Source of the DNA: Hymenobacter terricola
GTDB lineage: Bacteria > Bacteroidota > Bacteroidia > Cytophagales > Hymenobacteraceae
DNA length: 64,000 bases
Direction: 5' to 3'
Assembly (NCBI RefSeq): GCF_017921975.2
Contig: NZ_JAGEMO020000016.1
Coordinates: forward strand, 177,018-241,017
In this document: positions 27,023-35,962 of the stretch, in pieces
How the letters are laid out: each line of letters opens with the position of its first letter
Numbering within the stretch: position 1 is the first letter of the stretch
The notes under the pieces: generated by a model
The model's input: the letters and a program-made list of their open reading frames with translations, nothing else
What the model was told of the DNA's origin: nothing
Database searches by the model: none
Position numbers and translations under genes: made by a program

Positions 27023-29242
27023 TTAGCGGGCCGTAGTTGGCAGGGGCGCCACGTCCTCCGACTCGCTAAGTTTCCGGGCCAGCGCCCGTGGCAGGCCGAT
27101 GTTGTTGAGCAAGCCGCTCACGATGCCCTGCCGCCAGAGGACGAACACCGAAAAGCGCGGCTCGCGCTTCGACGTCATGTCGCCGGTGACCACCCGGCCG
27201 TCCTTCCGCGGGTTCTGGTCGCGGATGACCAGCACGTTGGCGGCTTTCGAAATGATTTTTTTGCCCAACGACTGCTTGATTTCGCCCTTTTTGTAGCTCA
27301 GCAGCTCCAGCTGCAGGCCGGTGTAGCGGGTGGTCATGGTGCCGGTTACCTGCTTCTTATCGGCCTGCAGGGCGAAGTTGATGCCTTGCACGTTGCCTTT
27401 CTTGAAATCGACCAGGCGGGTGGGCACGGTCATCGAATTGAGGATGGCGAGCGAGCCCGGCCCGAAGTTGCCCCACACGCGGTGCCGGCCGCTGGGGTCG
27501 AGCAGCGGCACGGCCAGGTGCACCGTCATGCGGCAGGTGTTTTGCAGCCAGGCGGTGGCCGTGCCGGTGAGGGGCGTGGCCGCGGTTTGGTGGCGTGGCT
27601 CGTTGCTCACGTTGTAGAGCGAGCCGGAGAAGCGGTTAATGCTGAGGGTGCCCACCACAGGACTGAGCGGGCTGCGGTAGCGGGTGGTCAGGTTGCCGTT
27701 CACGAGGTCGAGCCGGCGCACGTCGATGCGGGTCTGCACCTTGCGCATGTCCTCGGGCGTGATGATGGAGCGGTGTGGGTTGATGGGCCCGCGGCCGTCG
27801 GAGGCAATGGCGAGCAGCGGCCGGCGCACCGTGACGCGGGCCGCGTGCACGTCGCCGTGCCGAACCAGAAGGGCAAAATCGAGGCCCGCAATGGTCAGCT
27901 CCGGCAGGTGGGCGGTAAACTGCGGAATCTGGTAGCCGACGCGCAGGTTCATCTGCACCGGCGTAAGGTTGGGCAGCAAGGCCAGGCCGGTCATGCTCAG
28001 GGTGTGGGCGGCCGTGTTCAGGCGCAGGTGGGCGCTGCTGGCCTGGTAATTGGGCGCGTCGAAAGCGGCCTGCAGGCGTCCGGTGTGGGCCGTCCAGGCG
28101 CGGGCGTAGGCCACGCGGTCCGACGCTTGCTTGGCCACCGAATCGACCCGAATGCCGGTGCCCGTCACGTTCACCGCCACAATGGAAGGCGTGTGGGCCA
28201 GGCCAGTCACGCGCATCTGGCCGTTGTGCAGCGCCAGGTGGGCCACGTCGGCGCGGCGCGCCACGGGGGCCAGCAGCTTCCAGAAGTCGGGCGGGCGTTT
28301 GGTGGGGGGCTTGAAGGCCAGCTTGGGCGACTTCAGGACCAGCGAATCGGCTCGAAAATGACGCTGGTGCAGCCAGGTAGCCGCTCGAATTCCGGTAGCG
28401 GCCAAGCGCGGCATCGTGAAATTAACGCGCACCGCGCCCGGCTTGCCCTGGCCGGGCGCGGGTTCTTTAATCCGCAAAGAATCAAGCTGCAAGCGCTGCG
28501 ACGCCGTGGAAAACCGCAGGGCGCCGAGCGTGAGGTGGTGGCTGGCTACCTCGGCCCTCGCCGCCAACAGTCCCAGTTGCCAGGCGGCCGCGTAGGCAAT
28601 GCGCTGGGTGTCGGCGGCCCCGGCGCGGCTGATGAGCAGGTCGCGGGCGCTCAAATCAGCTTCCTTGAAACTGCCTGATGGCTGTGCGGCCGGCTCATAC
28701 CGGGCCTGGACGTGCAGCAGGCCAAAATAGCCGATGCGCAAGCCCGGCAGCTTCAGCGGCAGCCGTTCGTGTAGCGGCTGGGTGGCGGGTTTGGTGGGCT
28801 TGCGGGCCAGGGCCAGCACCTGGATGTGGGCCGAATCCAGCACCACGCTGTCGATGGGTACTAGTTGTTTGCGCAGCAAGGCCCACAGGCCCACGCCGGT
28901 CACGTTCAGCCGGGCCACATCGAGGCGCACGCGGGGCAGGGTGTCGGCCACGGTGGCAGCGGGGCGCAGGCGCAGGTTTCGCAGGCGAATGGCGCCGTGC
29001 CACAGGCTGGTGTGCAGGGCGCCCACTTGCAGGCGGTATTGGCCGTGGGTTTGCTTGGTTACCTGCTTTTCCAGGGTTCGGCGCAGCCAGGGGTCCAGCA
29101 ACTGCAGGGCCACCAGCACCAGTACCACCAGCAGGGCCAGCGCGCCCAGCAGCCAGCGGCCCCAGTGGCGGCGGGGCCGGGGGGCGGGCGCTGCCGGAGC
29201 AGGTGCGGCAGCAGAGTCGGCGGTAGTTAACGTATCAGACAC
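27023..29242 (-). CDS. AsmA-like / inner-membrane-anchored protein (DUF748-type repeats)
   Basis: The start is GTG 29242, giving 739 residues. The open frame continues upstream to 30013, but that part runs antisense through the DinB-type gene and lacks coding character. The N-terminus has a Pro/Ala-rich stretch and one membrane helix (30-48), then a long beta-rich periplasmic region with repeated patterns (LDVARLNVTGVGLWALL, VDSVVLDSAHIQV, RRLDLVNGN) typical of AsmA/TamB-like lipid transfer or outer-membrane assembly proteins. A divergent promoter region separates it from the DinB-type gene. Confidence 0.78.
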   Translation of the reverse strand: MSDTLTTADSAAAPAPAAPAPRPRRHWGRWLLGALALLVVLVLVALQLLDPWLRRTLEKQVTKQTHGQYRLQVGALHTSLWHGAIRLRNLRLRPAATVADTLPRVRLDVARLNVTGVGLWALLRKQLVPIDSVVLDSAHIQVLALARKPTKPATQPLHERLPLKLPGLRIGYFGLLHVQARYEPAAQPSGSFKEADLSARDLLISRAGAADTQRIAYAAAWQLGLLAARAEVASHHLTLGALRFSTASQRLQLDSLRIKEPAPGQGKPGAVRVNFTMPRLAATGIRAATWLHQRHFRADSLVLKSPKLAFKPPTKRPPDFWKLLAPVARRADVAHLALHNGQMRVTGLAHTPSIVAVNVTGTGIRVDSVAKQASDRVAYARAWTAHTGRLQAAFDAPNYQASSAHLRLNTAAHTLSMTGLALLPNLTPVQMNLRVGYQIPQFTAHLPELTIAGLDFALLVRHGDVHAARVTVRRPLLAIASDGRGPINPHRSIITPEDMRKVQTRIDVRRLDLVNGNLTTRYRSPLSPVVGTLSINRFSGSLYNVSNEPRHQTAATPLTGTATAWLQNTCRMTVHLAVPLLDPSGRHRVWGNFGPGSLAILNSMTVPTRLVDFKKGNVQGINFALQADKKQVTGTMTTRYTGLQLELLSYKKGEIKQSLGKKIISKAANVLVIRDQNPRKDGRVVTGDMTSKREPRFSVFVLWRQGIVSGLLNNIGLPRALARKLSESEDVAPLPTTAR

Positions 29243-29398
29243 GGAAAGATGGGCAAGAGTAGCGTAACGAAAAAAGCCCCGGTTTGGGTTGTGTTTGGGC
29301 GCGTTAAATCGATGAAAAAGGGCGTTTCCCGACCAGGAAGCACAACAATGGGACGTAGCCGCCCGGAAATAAGCCGCCCGTGCCTTGGCCAAATTTGT

Positions 29399-29406
29399 TA
29401 CTTTTG
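29399..29406 (+). promoter_or_regulatory. -7 element close to the DinB-type start codon
   Basis: TACTTTTG lies only 4 bp before ATG 29411. Since transcription starts near 7 bp after the element's centre, the transcript could be leaderless. The upstream -33 match is poor. Confidence 0.35.
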
Positions 29407-29410
29407 GGCC

Positions 29411-29968
29411 ATGCTCCCTTCCTCCGCCCCCGACGCCGTTGGCGAGGCCCTGCTGGCCACGTTCCGCCAAAACTTTCGAACGTATAAACTGCTGGCCGAC
29501 CGCGCTCTGGCCCAGCTCTCTGATGCGGAGTGGCTGCACCGGCCCGCGCCGGGGAGTAATAGCGCCGCCGTCATCGTGCAGCACATGGTGGGCAACCTGC
29601 GCTCCCGTTTTACCTGTTTCCTGACTTCCGACGGCGAAAAGCCCACCCGCGAGCGGGACCAGGAGTTCGAAGAACCTGCTTCGGTGGCGGCCGTGCCGGC
29701 GCTTCAGCAGGCCTGGGACGCGGCCTGGCCCATCCTGTTCACGCTGCTCGATGAGCTGCAACCGGCTGATTTGCTGCGCCCCGTCACCATTCGGGGGGAG
29801 GCCCACACAGTGCTGGCCGCCGTGCAGCGGCAGGTAGCCCACTACGCCTACCACACCGGCCAGCTCGTGCAGCTGGCCAAAATCATTCGGGCCGAAAACT
29901 TCCAATCCCTGAGCATTCCGCGTGGGCAGAGCCAACAATTCAACCAACACATGGCCGGTACCCGATGA
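29411..29968 (+). CDS. DinB-like / DUF1572 family protein
   Basis: The protein is 185 residues from ATG 29411. It has the four-helix DinB fold pattern: an early QHMVGN histidine and a late HYAYHTGQLV pair, which would form a metal site. The family includes metal-dependent thiol transferases and damage-inducible proteins of unknown activity. The final TGA overlaps the start of the 2H-type gene by 4 bp (ATGA at 29965), so the two are probably co-translated. Confidence 0.88.
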   Translation: MLPSSAPDAVGEALLATFRQNFRTYKLLADRALAQLSDAEWLHRPAPGSNSAAVIVQHMVGNLRSRFTCFLTSDGEKPTRERDQEFEEPASVAAVPALQQAWDAAWPILFTLLDELQPADLLRPVTIRGEAHTVLAAVQRQVAHYAYHTGQLVQLAKIIRAENFQSLSIPRGQSQQFNQHMAGTR

Positions 29969-30600
29969 AGCACCTCTTCCAGCAGACCGAATATGACCAG
30001 TCGTTCGGCGCACCTTTCGATAATTCCGTACCCGTTCCTATGCTTGCAATCACCTCGCTGCTCAGCGCGCCCCATGTGCTGCGCATCAACGCCATCATCA
30101 AACGGCTGGAAGAAAAATTCGGCATCGACGACGTCCAGGCCACCCTCGACCCGCACCTGACTTACCAGCTGGCCGGCGTCAAAAAACTCAGCTCCCTCAA
30201 GAAAGTGCTGGCCGATGTGGCCGCCACTACCGAGCCGTTTCCGGCCTATACCACCGGCCTGGGCGTGTTCCCGGGCGCGCAGCCGGTTATCTACGTGCCG
30301 GTGTTGCGCTCCGATGCCCTCAATGCCCTGCACCAGCGCATTCTGAAAGCCACCGCGCCGCTCTGCCTGCGCACCGACAAGTTCAGCGGCCCCGATTGCT
30401 GGCTGCCGCACATCTCGCTGGCCCTGCACGACACCACCCCCGACCTGCTGGGCCCCGTGCTCAGCTACCTCAACCAGGAAACCTACAACCTCAGAATCAT
30501 CATCGACAACCTCGCCCTGCTGCGGCAGGACGGCGAGCTGTTCGTTCAGGAGGAAGTGTTTCACATGAAATCTCATAAGTCCGTGCCCGCCGCCAGGTAG
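29965..30600 (+). CDS. 2'-5' RNA ligase-like 2H phosphoesterase
   Basis: This 211-residue protein has both 2H motifs, HLT at 64-66 and HIS at 149-151, separated by about 85 residues. The family cleaves or ligates 2'-5' phosphodiester bonds or hydrolyses cyclic phosphates on RNA or nucleotides. It overlaps the upstream DinB-like gene by 4 bp; an alternative start at ATG 30040 would drop 25 residues. A strong terminator follows at 30624-30672. Confidence 0.88.
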   Translation: MKHLFQQTEYDQSFGAPFDNSVPVPMLAITSLLSAPHVLRINAIIKRLEEKFGIDDVQATLDPHLTYQLAGVKKLSSLKKVLADVAATTEPFPAYTTGLGVFPGAQPVIYVPVLRSDALNALHQRILKATAPLCLRTDKFSGPDCWLPHISLALHDTTPDLLGPVLSYLNQETYNLRIIIDNLALLRQDGELFVQEEVFHMKSHKSVPAAR

Positions 30601-30623
30601 CAACGCAGTCACTCCCACTAATC

Positions 30624-30672
30624 AAAAGTCCCCGACCCCGGAATCAGGATTCCGGGGTCGGGGGACTTTTTT
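30624..30672. terminator. Bidirectional terminator after the 2H phosphoesterase
   Basis: A perfect stem (aaaagtccccgaccccggaatc with its reverse complement) ends in a T run, between convergent genes. Confidence 0.93.
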
Positions 30673-30708
30673 GAGCCCGAAGCAGCGGGGCCGATGGATG
30701 CGGGGGCC

Positions 30709-31341
30709 TCAGGCCGTGGGCGGAATCTGGGTGCCCTGGTCCAGCGACTGCCACAGGTATTTGCAGGCCAGCGAGCGGTAGGGGCGCCAGGCTTCGGCAA
30801 TGACTATCATGCGTTTTTGCAGGGCGCGGCCGGTTTCCTCCAGGCCGTAGTGCTTGCGCATGGCGTTTTGCACGCCCAGGTCGCCTTCGGCAAACACGTC
30901 GGGCTGGTCGAGGGCGAACATCTGGAGCATTTGCGCCGTCCAGCGGCCCACGCCTTTGATGGCGGTGAGGTGCTGGGTGAAGGCGTCTTCCGAAAGGCTG
31001 GTGAGGTGCTCGTAGTCGAGCAGGCCGCGCTCGTTGTACTCGGCAATGGCCTTGAGGTAGCCGGCTTTCTGGCGCGAGAGGCCGGCGGCGCGCAGCTCGT
31101 CCTCGCTCAGGGCCAGCACTTCGCGCGGCTCGGGGTAGCCCTCGGGCGGAAACAGGGCCTGAAAGCGCTTCCAGATGGCGGCGGCCGCTTTGGTCGAAAT
31201 CTGCTGGCTCACGATGGCGCGCAGCAGCGCCAGGTACAGGTCTTCGTGGGGCCGCGGGTGAATGTCGCGGCCGTTGGCAATGACGCCGCCCAGCACGGAA
31301 TCGGCGGCGGAAAGATGTTCGATGGCGGCTTGGTTGAGCAT
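30709..31341 (-). CDS. DNA-3-methyladenine glycosylase II-like (HhH-GPD)
   Basis: The protein is 210 residues. The helix-hairpin-helix (AIKGVGRWTA, about 127-136) is followed by a catalytic Asp154 in AEGDLGVQ, and the N-terminal region contains SQQIST (45-50) as in AlkA/Mag1. It removes alkylated purines and starts base excision repair. It lacks the N-terminal AlkA TBP-like domain, as many short bacterial forms do. It is encoded 3 bp after the phosphoesterase stop on the same strand, so they may be co-transcribed. Confidence 0.93.
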   Translation of the reverse strand: MLNQAAIEHLSAADSVLGGVIANGRDIHPRPHEDLYLALLRAIVSQQISTKAAAAIWKRFQALFPPEGYPEPREVLALSEDELRAAGLSRQKAGYLKAIAEYNERGLLDYEHLTSLSEDAFTQHLTAIKGVGRWTAQMLQMFALDQPDVFAEGDLGVQNAMRKHYGLEETGRALQKRMIVIAEAWRPYRSLACKYLWQSLDQGTQIPPTA

Positions 31342-31344
31342 AAA

Positions 31345-32043
31345 TCAGCGGGGAGTCAGGTAGGAAAAACGGGGCTTTTCCAGCAAATCCCGGGGGAAAA
31401 CCGGAATCAGGATAATGTCGAGCACGTCGCCGGTGGGGGAGAGGCGCACGCCCGTCAGGTTGCCGCCAAACACCGCGCCCGTGTCTATGTACAGCGTATT
31501 GGATTCGCGGTCAAAAACCGGGTCGCCGTCGTCCATCGGCGTGTGGCCCACCACTTGCAGCTGCGGCAGGCACCGCAGGGGGCCGCGCCGCCACAAGATG
31601 CCGTCGGAACTGTCCGGGTTCAGGGCCACGTCCAGGGGAATGTCGGCCAGGCCGGCGTGGCTCACCAGCACATAGTCGTTTTGCCAGAACAAAGGCCGGG
31701 CGGCCAGCCAGGGCAGGTGCTGGGCCAGCAGCTTGGGCCGGAGTTTATACTGGTCGGTGGTGCTGCGGCCGCCCCATTTCAGCCAGCCCAGGTACGGGCC
31801 ATCGGGGCCGAAGTGGTGCAGCAGGGCGTCTTCGTGGTTGCCCATCAGGAAAGTGGTGGAGTCGGGGTACTGCTGGTTCAGGGTGCGGGCCAGCTCCACG
31901 GTTTCGGGAATGTGCGCGCCCCGGTCCACCAAATCGCCCACCTGAATAAGGTGGTCGGTGGCCGGCTGCCAGCGTTTCAGCAACTCCTTGAACGTGTGCA
32001 AGCAGCCGTGCACGTCGCCGATGATGAATAAATTCATGGTCAC
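31345..32043 (-). CDS. Calcineurin-like metallophosphoesterase (serine/threonine phosphatase type)
   Basis: The 232-residue enzyme has GDVHG (about 9-13), GDLVDRG and GNHED near residues 40-75, the metal-binding boxes of PPP-type and symmetrical diadenosine tetraphosphatase-type enzymes, and a late SHAGL and VVGHTPM. The start could be GTG 32043 or ATG 32037. It could be a protein phosphatase or a dinucleoside polyphosphatase. It lies upstream of the alkyl-base glycosylase on the same strand. Confidence 0.88.
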   Translation of the reverse strand: MTMNLFIIGDVHGCLHTFKELLKRWQPATDHLIQVGDLVDRGAHIPETVELARTLNQQYPDSTTFLMGNHEDALLHHFGPDGPYLGWLKWGGRSTTDQYKLRPKLLAQHLPWLAARPLFWQNDYVLVSHAGLADIPLDVALNPDSSDGILWRRGPLRCLPQLQVVGHTPMDDGDPVFDRESNTLYIDTGAVFGGNLTGVRLSPTGDVLDIILIPVFPRDLLEKPRFSYLTPR

Positions 32044-32082
32044 AAGAACGTTAAATGGGCCTTTTTAGGTTGCACCATGGTA

Positions 32083-33375
32083 CTACCGTGGTTCCCTTAA
32101 TCGGCCATCGGCCGGGGTTGCGGGCCGGCCTACGCCCAGCCAGCGCACCAGTGGCCCAATAGTCAGCCCCTGCCCGATAATCGAAAATACGACGATGACG
32201 TAGGTGATGCCCACCAGCAGCTCGCGCGGCATGGTGGCCGGCAGGCTCAGGGCCAGCGCCACCGACAGCCCGCCGCGCAGCCCCCCCCAGGTGAGCACCG
32301 CCAGCCCGTGGTCCGACGGCCGGAACGAGGGAACGAGCCGCAGCAGCACCAGCGGCACCCATACCGCCGCCAGCCGCGCCGCCAGCACCACCACAATGGC
32401 CGCCAGCCCCGCCAGCACCGTGCGCCCCGGAATGTGCAGCACCAGCACCTCCAGGCCCATCAGCACGAACAGCAGGGCGTTCAGCACCTCATCCACCAGC
32501 TCCCAGAACTTGTCCACGTAGTCCTGCGACTCGTCCGACAACACGCCCCTGGCGTTGCGGCTGAAGTGGCCCACCAGCAGCCCGGCCATCACCATGGCCA
32601 GCGGCCCCGACGTGTGCAGGTACGTGGCCAGGGCCGTGCCACCGGCCACCACGGCCAGGGTCAGCAGCACCTCCACCTGGTAGTTGTCGATGGTGCGCAG
32701 CAGCCAGGCCGTGCCCAGGCCCAGCGCCGTGCCCAGTGCCAGCCCGCCCAGCGCCTCGCGGGCAAATACGGCCAGCGCGTGCATCAGCGAAACATCTTTG
32801 GGGCCCATCAGGGCCACTTCCAGCGTCACCACAAACAGCACCACGCCCACTCCATCGTTGAACAGCGACTCGCCCACAATCTTTGTTTCCAACGATTTGG
32901 AGACGTTCGCCTTGGTCAGAATGCTGAGCACGGCAATCGGGTCCGTCGGCGAAATCAAGGCCCCGAACAGCAGGCAATGGATAAACGCGGTGGGCAGCCC
33001 AAATAGCGGCAGCAGCCCGTACATGGCCCCCGCCACCAGCGCCGTGCTCACCGGCGTGCCCACCAGCGCCAGCACGCCCACCGGCCAGCGCAACTTACCC
33101 AGCCGCCGTGCATCAACGTGAATGGCTCCGGCAAACAGCAGAAACCCCAGCATCACCTGCATCACGATGGTGCTGAAATCGAGCCGCTTCACCAGCTCAA
33201 CCAAGCTGAGAACGGACGCCACGCCCAACTGCCCCAGCCCCACCAGCCCCAGCGACGCCGTGAGCCCCAGCACCATCAGGCCAATGGCTGGCGGCATCCG
33301 CAGAAAGCGGTGGTTGATGTAGGCAAATACCGCCGCCGTTACCAGCAGCAGCGCCAAGGCGTTGTATAAATCCAA
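32083..33375 (-). CDS. Na+/H+ antiporter, CPA1/NhaP type
   Basis: The 430-residue integral membrane protein has about 12 hydrophobic segments. Ion-binding signature ISPTDPIAVLSILTK and the following GESLFNDGVGVVLF match the conserved NhaP/NHE transport core. The start is TTG 33375, since no ATG is in frame. The Asp residues in the SPTDP and LFNDG segments fit electroneutral Na+/H+ exchange for pH or salt homeostasis. It is probably a plasma-membrane protein. Confidence 0.93.
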   Translation of the reverse strand: MDLYNALALLLVTAAVFAYINHRFLRMPPAIGLMVLGLTASLGLVGLGQLGVASVLSLVELVKRLDFSTIVMQVMLGFLLFAGAIHVDARRLGKLRWPVGVLALVGTPVSTALVAGAMYGLLPLFGLPTAFIHCLLFGALISPTDPIAVLSILTKANVSKSLETKIVGESLFNDGVGVVLFVVTLEVALMGPKDVSLMHALAVFAREALGGLALGTALGLGTAWLLRTIDNYQVEVLLTLAVVAGGTALATYLHTSGPLAMVMAGLLVGHFSRNARGVLSDESQDYVDKFWELVDEVLNALLFVLMGLEVLVLHIPGRTVLAGLAAIVVVLAARLAAVWVPLVLLRLVPSFRPSDHGLAVLTWGGLRGGLSVALALSLPATMPRELLVGITYVIVVFSIIGQGLTIGPLVRWLGVGRPATPADGRLREPR

Positions 33376-33416
33376 TCTCGTTTATGGGAAATGATTAATG
33401 ATTAACCGTTAAGGAA

Positions 33417-34460
33417 TTAACCGTTTTGAATAAGTGCCGCCTCAATCCGCGCCACCATGGCGTCGTCCACGTCGAGGTGCAGCACAAACCGAATCCACTG
33501 CGGCCCGAAGCTGCTGGCCCGGATGCCCTGCTGCTCCAGCGTGGCCAGGAAATCGGCGGCCGGCTGGCTATCATGCAGCCGGAAAATGACGAGGTTGGTT
33601 TCCGGGTTCAGTACCTCGGCCACGTAGGGCTGCAGGCGCAGGGTGGCGGCGAGCTGGGCGGCGCGGCGGTGGTCGTCGGCCAGGCGGTCCACGTTGTTTT
33701 CCAGCGCATACAGCCCGGCAGCGGCCAGGTAGCCGGCTTGCCGCCACCCGCCGCCCATCACCTTGCGGATGCGCTTGCACTTCTTAATAAAATCGGCGGA
33801 GCCCAGCAGCACCGAGCCCACCGGCGCGCCCAGCCCCTTGGACAGGCACACCGAAATCGAATCGAACAGCGGCCCGTAGTCCTCGCTGCGCTGCCCGGTA
33901 GCCACCAGGGCATTGAAAATGCGGGCGCCATCGAGGTGCCGGGCCAGCCCGTGCCGCTTCGCTACTTCGCTGATGGCCTGCAAGTCCTCCATCGCGTAGC
34001 AGCTGCCGCCGCCCCGGTTGTGGGTGTTCTCCAGGCACACGAGGCGGGTGGTGGGGTAATGCACGTTTTCGGGCCGGATGGCGGTTTCTACCTGCGCGGC
34101 GGTGAGGCGGCCCCGGTTGCCGGCCAGCAGCGCCACCGAAGCGCTGGAATGGAAGGCAATGCCGCCCACTTCCCACAAATAGACGTGGGCCGTTTGCTCG
34201 CAGATAACCTCGCTCAGCGGCTCGGTATGGGCCTTGATGGCAATTTGGTTGGTCATCGTGCCCGAGGGACAGAACAAGCCCGCTTCGAGGCCAAAACGGG
34301 CAGCCGCGGTTTCTTCGAGGCGGCGCACGGTGGGGTCTTCCTCGTATACATCGTCGCCCACGGGGGCCGCAAACATGGCGGCCAGCATGGCCGGCGTGGG
34401 GCGCGTCACGGTATCGGAGCGCAGGTCGATAAGGGGCAAAGCAGCAGTTTCGGCAGGCAT
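33417..34460 (-). CDS. ltaE: Low-specificity L-threonine aldolase
   Basis: The protein is 347 residues from ATG 34460; the frame upstream to 34598 adds a non-homologous tail and crosses the palindrome, so I reject it. RSDTVTRPT (14-22) is the family N-terminal signature, and the PLP Lys208 sits in LSKGLGAPVGS. Cleaves L-threonine or L-allo-threonine to glycine and acetaldehyde. A promoter element and a 28-bp perfect palindrome lie just upstream, so it may be regulated by an operator or an RNA hairpin. Confidence 0.95.
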   Translation of the reverse strand: MPAETAALPLIDLRSDTVTRPTPAMLAAMFAAPVGDDVYEEDPTVRRLEETAAARFGLEAGLFCPSGTMTNQIAIKAHTEPLSEVICEQTAHVYLWEVGGIAFHSSASVALLAGNRGRLTAAQVETAIRPENVHYPTTRLVCLENTHNRGGGSCYAMEDLQAISEVAKRHGLARHLDGARIFNALVATGQRSEDYGPLFDSISVCLSKGLGAPVGSVLLGSADFIKKCKRIRKVMGGGWRQAGYLAAAGLYALENNVDRLADDHRRAAQLAATLRLQPYVAEVLNPETNLVIFRLHDSQPAADFLATLEQQGIRASSFGPQWIRFVLHLDVDDAMVARIEAALIQNG

Positions 34461-34505
34461 AATGGGAAAAACTGACGGAGGAAATAGGAAAACACTACGG
34501 ATGAG

Positions 34506-34533
34506 GCCGTGGCTGGCCATGGCCAGCCACGGC
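34506..34533. repeat. 28-bp perfect palindrome in the ltaE leader
   Basis: gccgtggctggcca and its exact reverse complement join with no spacer, 46 bp upstream of ATG 34460 and just after the predicted -7 box. It could be an operator for a dimeric regulator, or the 5' UTR could fold into a hairpin. Confidence 0.85.
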
Positions 34534-34538
34534 TGCGG

Positions 34539-34546
34539 CAAAAGTA
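34539..34546 (-). promoter_or_regulatory. -7 element for ltaE
   Basis: The minus strand reads TACTTTTG, matching TAnnTTTG. Transcription would begin near the right edge of the 28-bp palindrome, giving a leader of about 70 nt. Confidence 0.5.
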
Positions 34547-34612
34547 GTGCCCCGCGCCGCCTGCTTGCGTTCCGCCCGAATACGCAGTAATTCAGCAAAA
34601 TGCCTCATGGGC

Positions 34613-34643
34613 TTGCACTTTCAAAATGAAAGCCTTACTTTTG
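34613..34643 (+). promoter_or_regulatory. Promoter of the Ala/Lys-rich small protein gene
   Basis: TTG at 34613-34615 and TACTTTTG at 34636-34643 are separated by 20 bp, close to the Bacteroidota consensus (TTTG, 19-21 bp, TAnnTTTG). The start codon at 34686 would follow a leader of about 36 nt. Confidence 0.65.
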
Positions 34644-34685
34644 CCCTCCGTTTCGTAAGCCCTAGACTTTAACCATTCCGGCACC

Positions 34686-35036
34686 ATGTCCGTTACCCGC
34701 CTCAAGCGCAAACACCGCAAGAACATTGCCCGCGCCAACAACAAGAAGAGCATTATCAAGGAGTTGCTCCGCACGCCCGTTCTGAAAAACGTGGATTTGG
34801 AAGAGCTGAAGTCGCGTTTCACCACCACTGGTGCTGCCGTTGCTCCTGCTGCGCCAGCCGCCGCTCCAGCCAAAGAAGCTGCCGCTGCACCCGCTAAAAA
34901 AGAGGAAGCCGCGCCCGCACCGAAAGTTGACGCTGCGGAAACCACCGCTGATTTTGACGCCGCTGATGCCGAAACCAAGCCCGTGAACGAAGACGGCCAG
35001 GAAGGCGAACACCCCAAGCCCGAAATCGCGCTGTAA
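34686..35036 (+). CDS. Small basic protein with Ala/Lys/Pro-rich tail
   Basis: The 116-residue protein has a strongly basic N-terminal part (VTRLKRKHRKNIARANNKK, residues 3-21), a short helical segment (IIKELLRTPVLKNVDLEEL) and a long low-complexity Ala/Pro/Lys/Glu region (about 46-116) ending acidic. This resembles a nucleic-acid- or ribosome-associated protein, but I cannot name a family. It has a good promoter and its own terminator at 35114-35152, so it is probably well expressed alone. Confidence 0.75.
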   Translation: MSVTRLKRKHRKNIARANNKKSIIKELLRTPVLKNVDLEELKSRFTTTGAAVAPAAPAAAPAKEAAAAPAKKEEAAPAPKVDAAETTADFDAADAETKPVNEDGQEGEHPKPEIAL

Positions 35037-35113
35037 GGATTCCTGCGGTCGTTGTGCGCCGCACGAAGCAATTCGTTTCGTGCTCTGCTCCGCGCCCAGC
35101 CATAGATAACGTG

Positions 35114-35152
35114 ACAAGCCCCGTTTCCTGATTTGCAGGTCTCGGGGCTTGT
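35114..35152 (+). terminator. Terminator after the Ala/Lys-rich gene
   Basis: Stem acaagccccg / cggggcttgt followed by a T-rich tail, about 80 bp after the stop. Confidence 0.8.
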
Positions 35153-35320
35153 TGTTTTATTTATGATTACGGATTGCGTGCGGGCTCAGCACCAGCTGGC
35201 AGGCCGGCGGTGCGGAGAGCAGCCCGCATGAGTTGCGCCATCCGGTGGATGCGGTGTCGGTACCCGCTAGCCCCGGTTGCGGACCATTTCACTAGCCGCC
35301 CAGCGACGGCTGAACCGGGG

Positions 35321-35824
35321 TTAGCCCGCCCGCTTGCCTAGCTCCACGGCCTGCAAATCCACCACTTTTCCGGCTTCAATGCCGAACCGGAGCAGCGTGC
35401 GCACTTGATGGAACCCGTGTCGGCCCGCCGCGCCGGGGTTCAGGTGCAGCAAGTCCAGTTTCTTATCAGGCATCACGCGCAGGATGTGGGAGTGGCCGGT
35501 GACGAACAACCCCGGCCGCGCGGCCGCCAGCAGGGGCCGGGCCGCCGGCGCGTAGTGCCCCGGGTAGCCGCCAATGTGCGTGATTAACACTCGCAGTCCT
35601 TCAACTTCAAAGTCTTGCACCAGTGGCTGCGACCGGCGCACGTCCGTCCCATCAATATTGCCGTACACGCCCCGAAAGCGCGGCGCTAAGGCCTGCAGTT
35701 CGTCCACCACGCGGGAATCGCCGAAATCGCCGGCGTGCCATATTTCGTCGCAATCGCGCAAATGGTGCGTAATTCGTTCGTCGAGGTAGCCGTGGGTGTC
35801 GGAAAGCAAGCCAATGCGCGTCAT
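35321..35824 (-). CDS. Metallophosphoesterase, YfcE/MJ0936 type
   Basis: This 167-residue phosphodiesterase has the metal-ligand boxes SDTHG (8-12), HAGDFGD (30-36), YGNIDG (about 54-59) and GHSHIL (about 115-120). Members cleave model phosphodiesters and possibly cyclic nucleotides. The start ATG 35824 is followed by a basic-hydrophobic stretch of normal form. It is divergent from the Nudix gene. Confidence 0.92.
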   Translation of the reverse strand: MTRIGLLSDTHGYLDERITHHLRDCDEIWHAGDFGDSRVVDELQALAPRFRGVYGNIDGTDVRRSQPLVQDFEVEGLRVLITHIGGYPGHYAPAARPLLAAARPGLFVTGHSHILRVMPDKKLDLLHLNPGAAGRHGFHQVRTLLRFGIEAGKVVDLQAVELGKRAG

Positions 35825-35962
35825 GCCGCAAAGATGCGGCGCGCCGGCAAATCGGCCCGGCCCCGTATCTTGCAGCCGCAGCCCGAGGCTTCATTCTCAA
35901 TTCATTTTCTGATTTCGGCCTCTTCCGTTGCCCGTCATCATTCTCTCAATTCGCTTTTTCCG

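Noticed and set aside
29243..30013. N-terminal extension of the AsmA-like frame to ~996 codons
   Set aside because: Those codons are antisense to the DinB-like gene, which has clear family motifs, and the membrane anchor fits a start at 29242.
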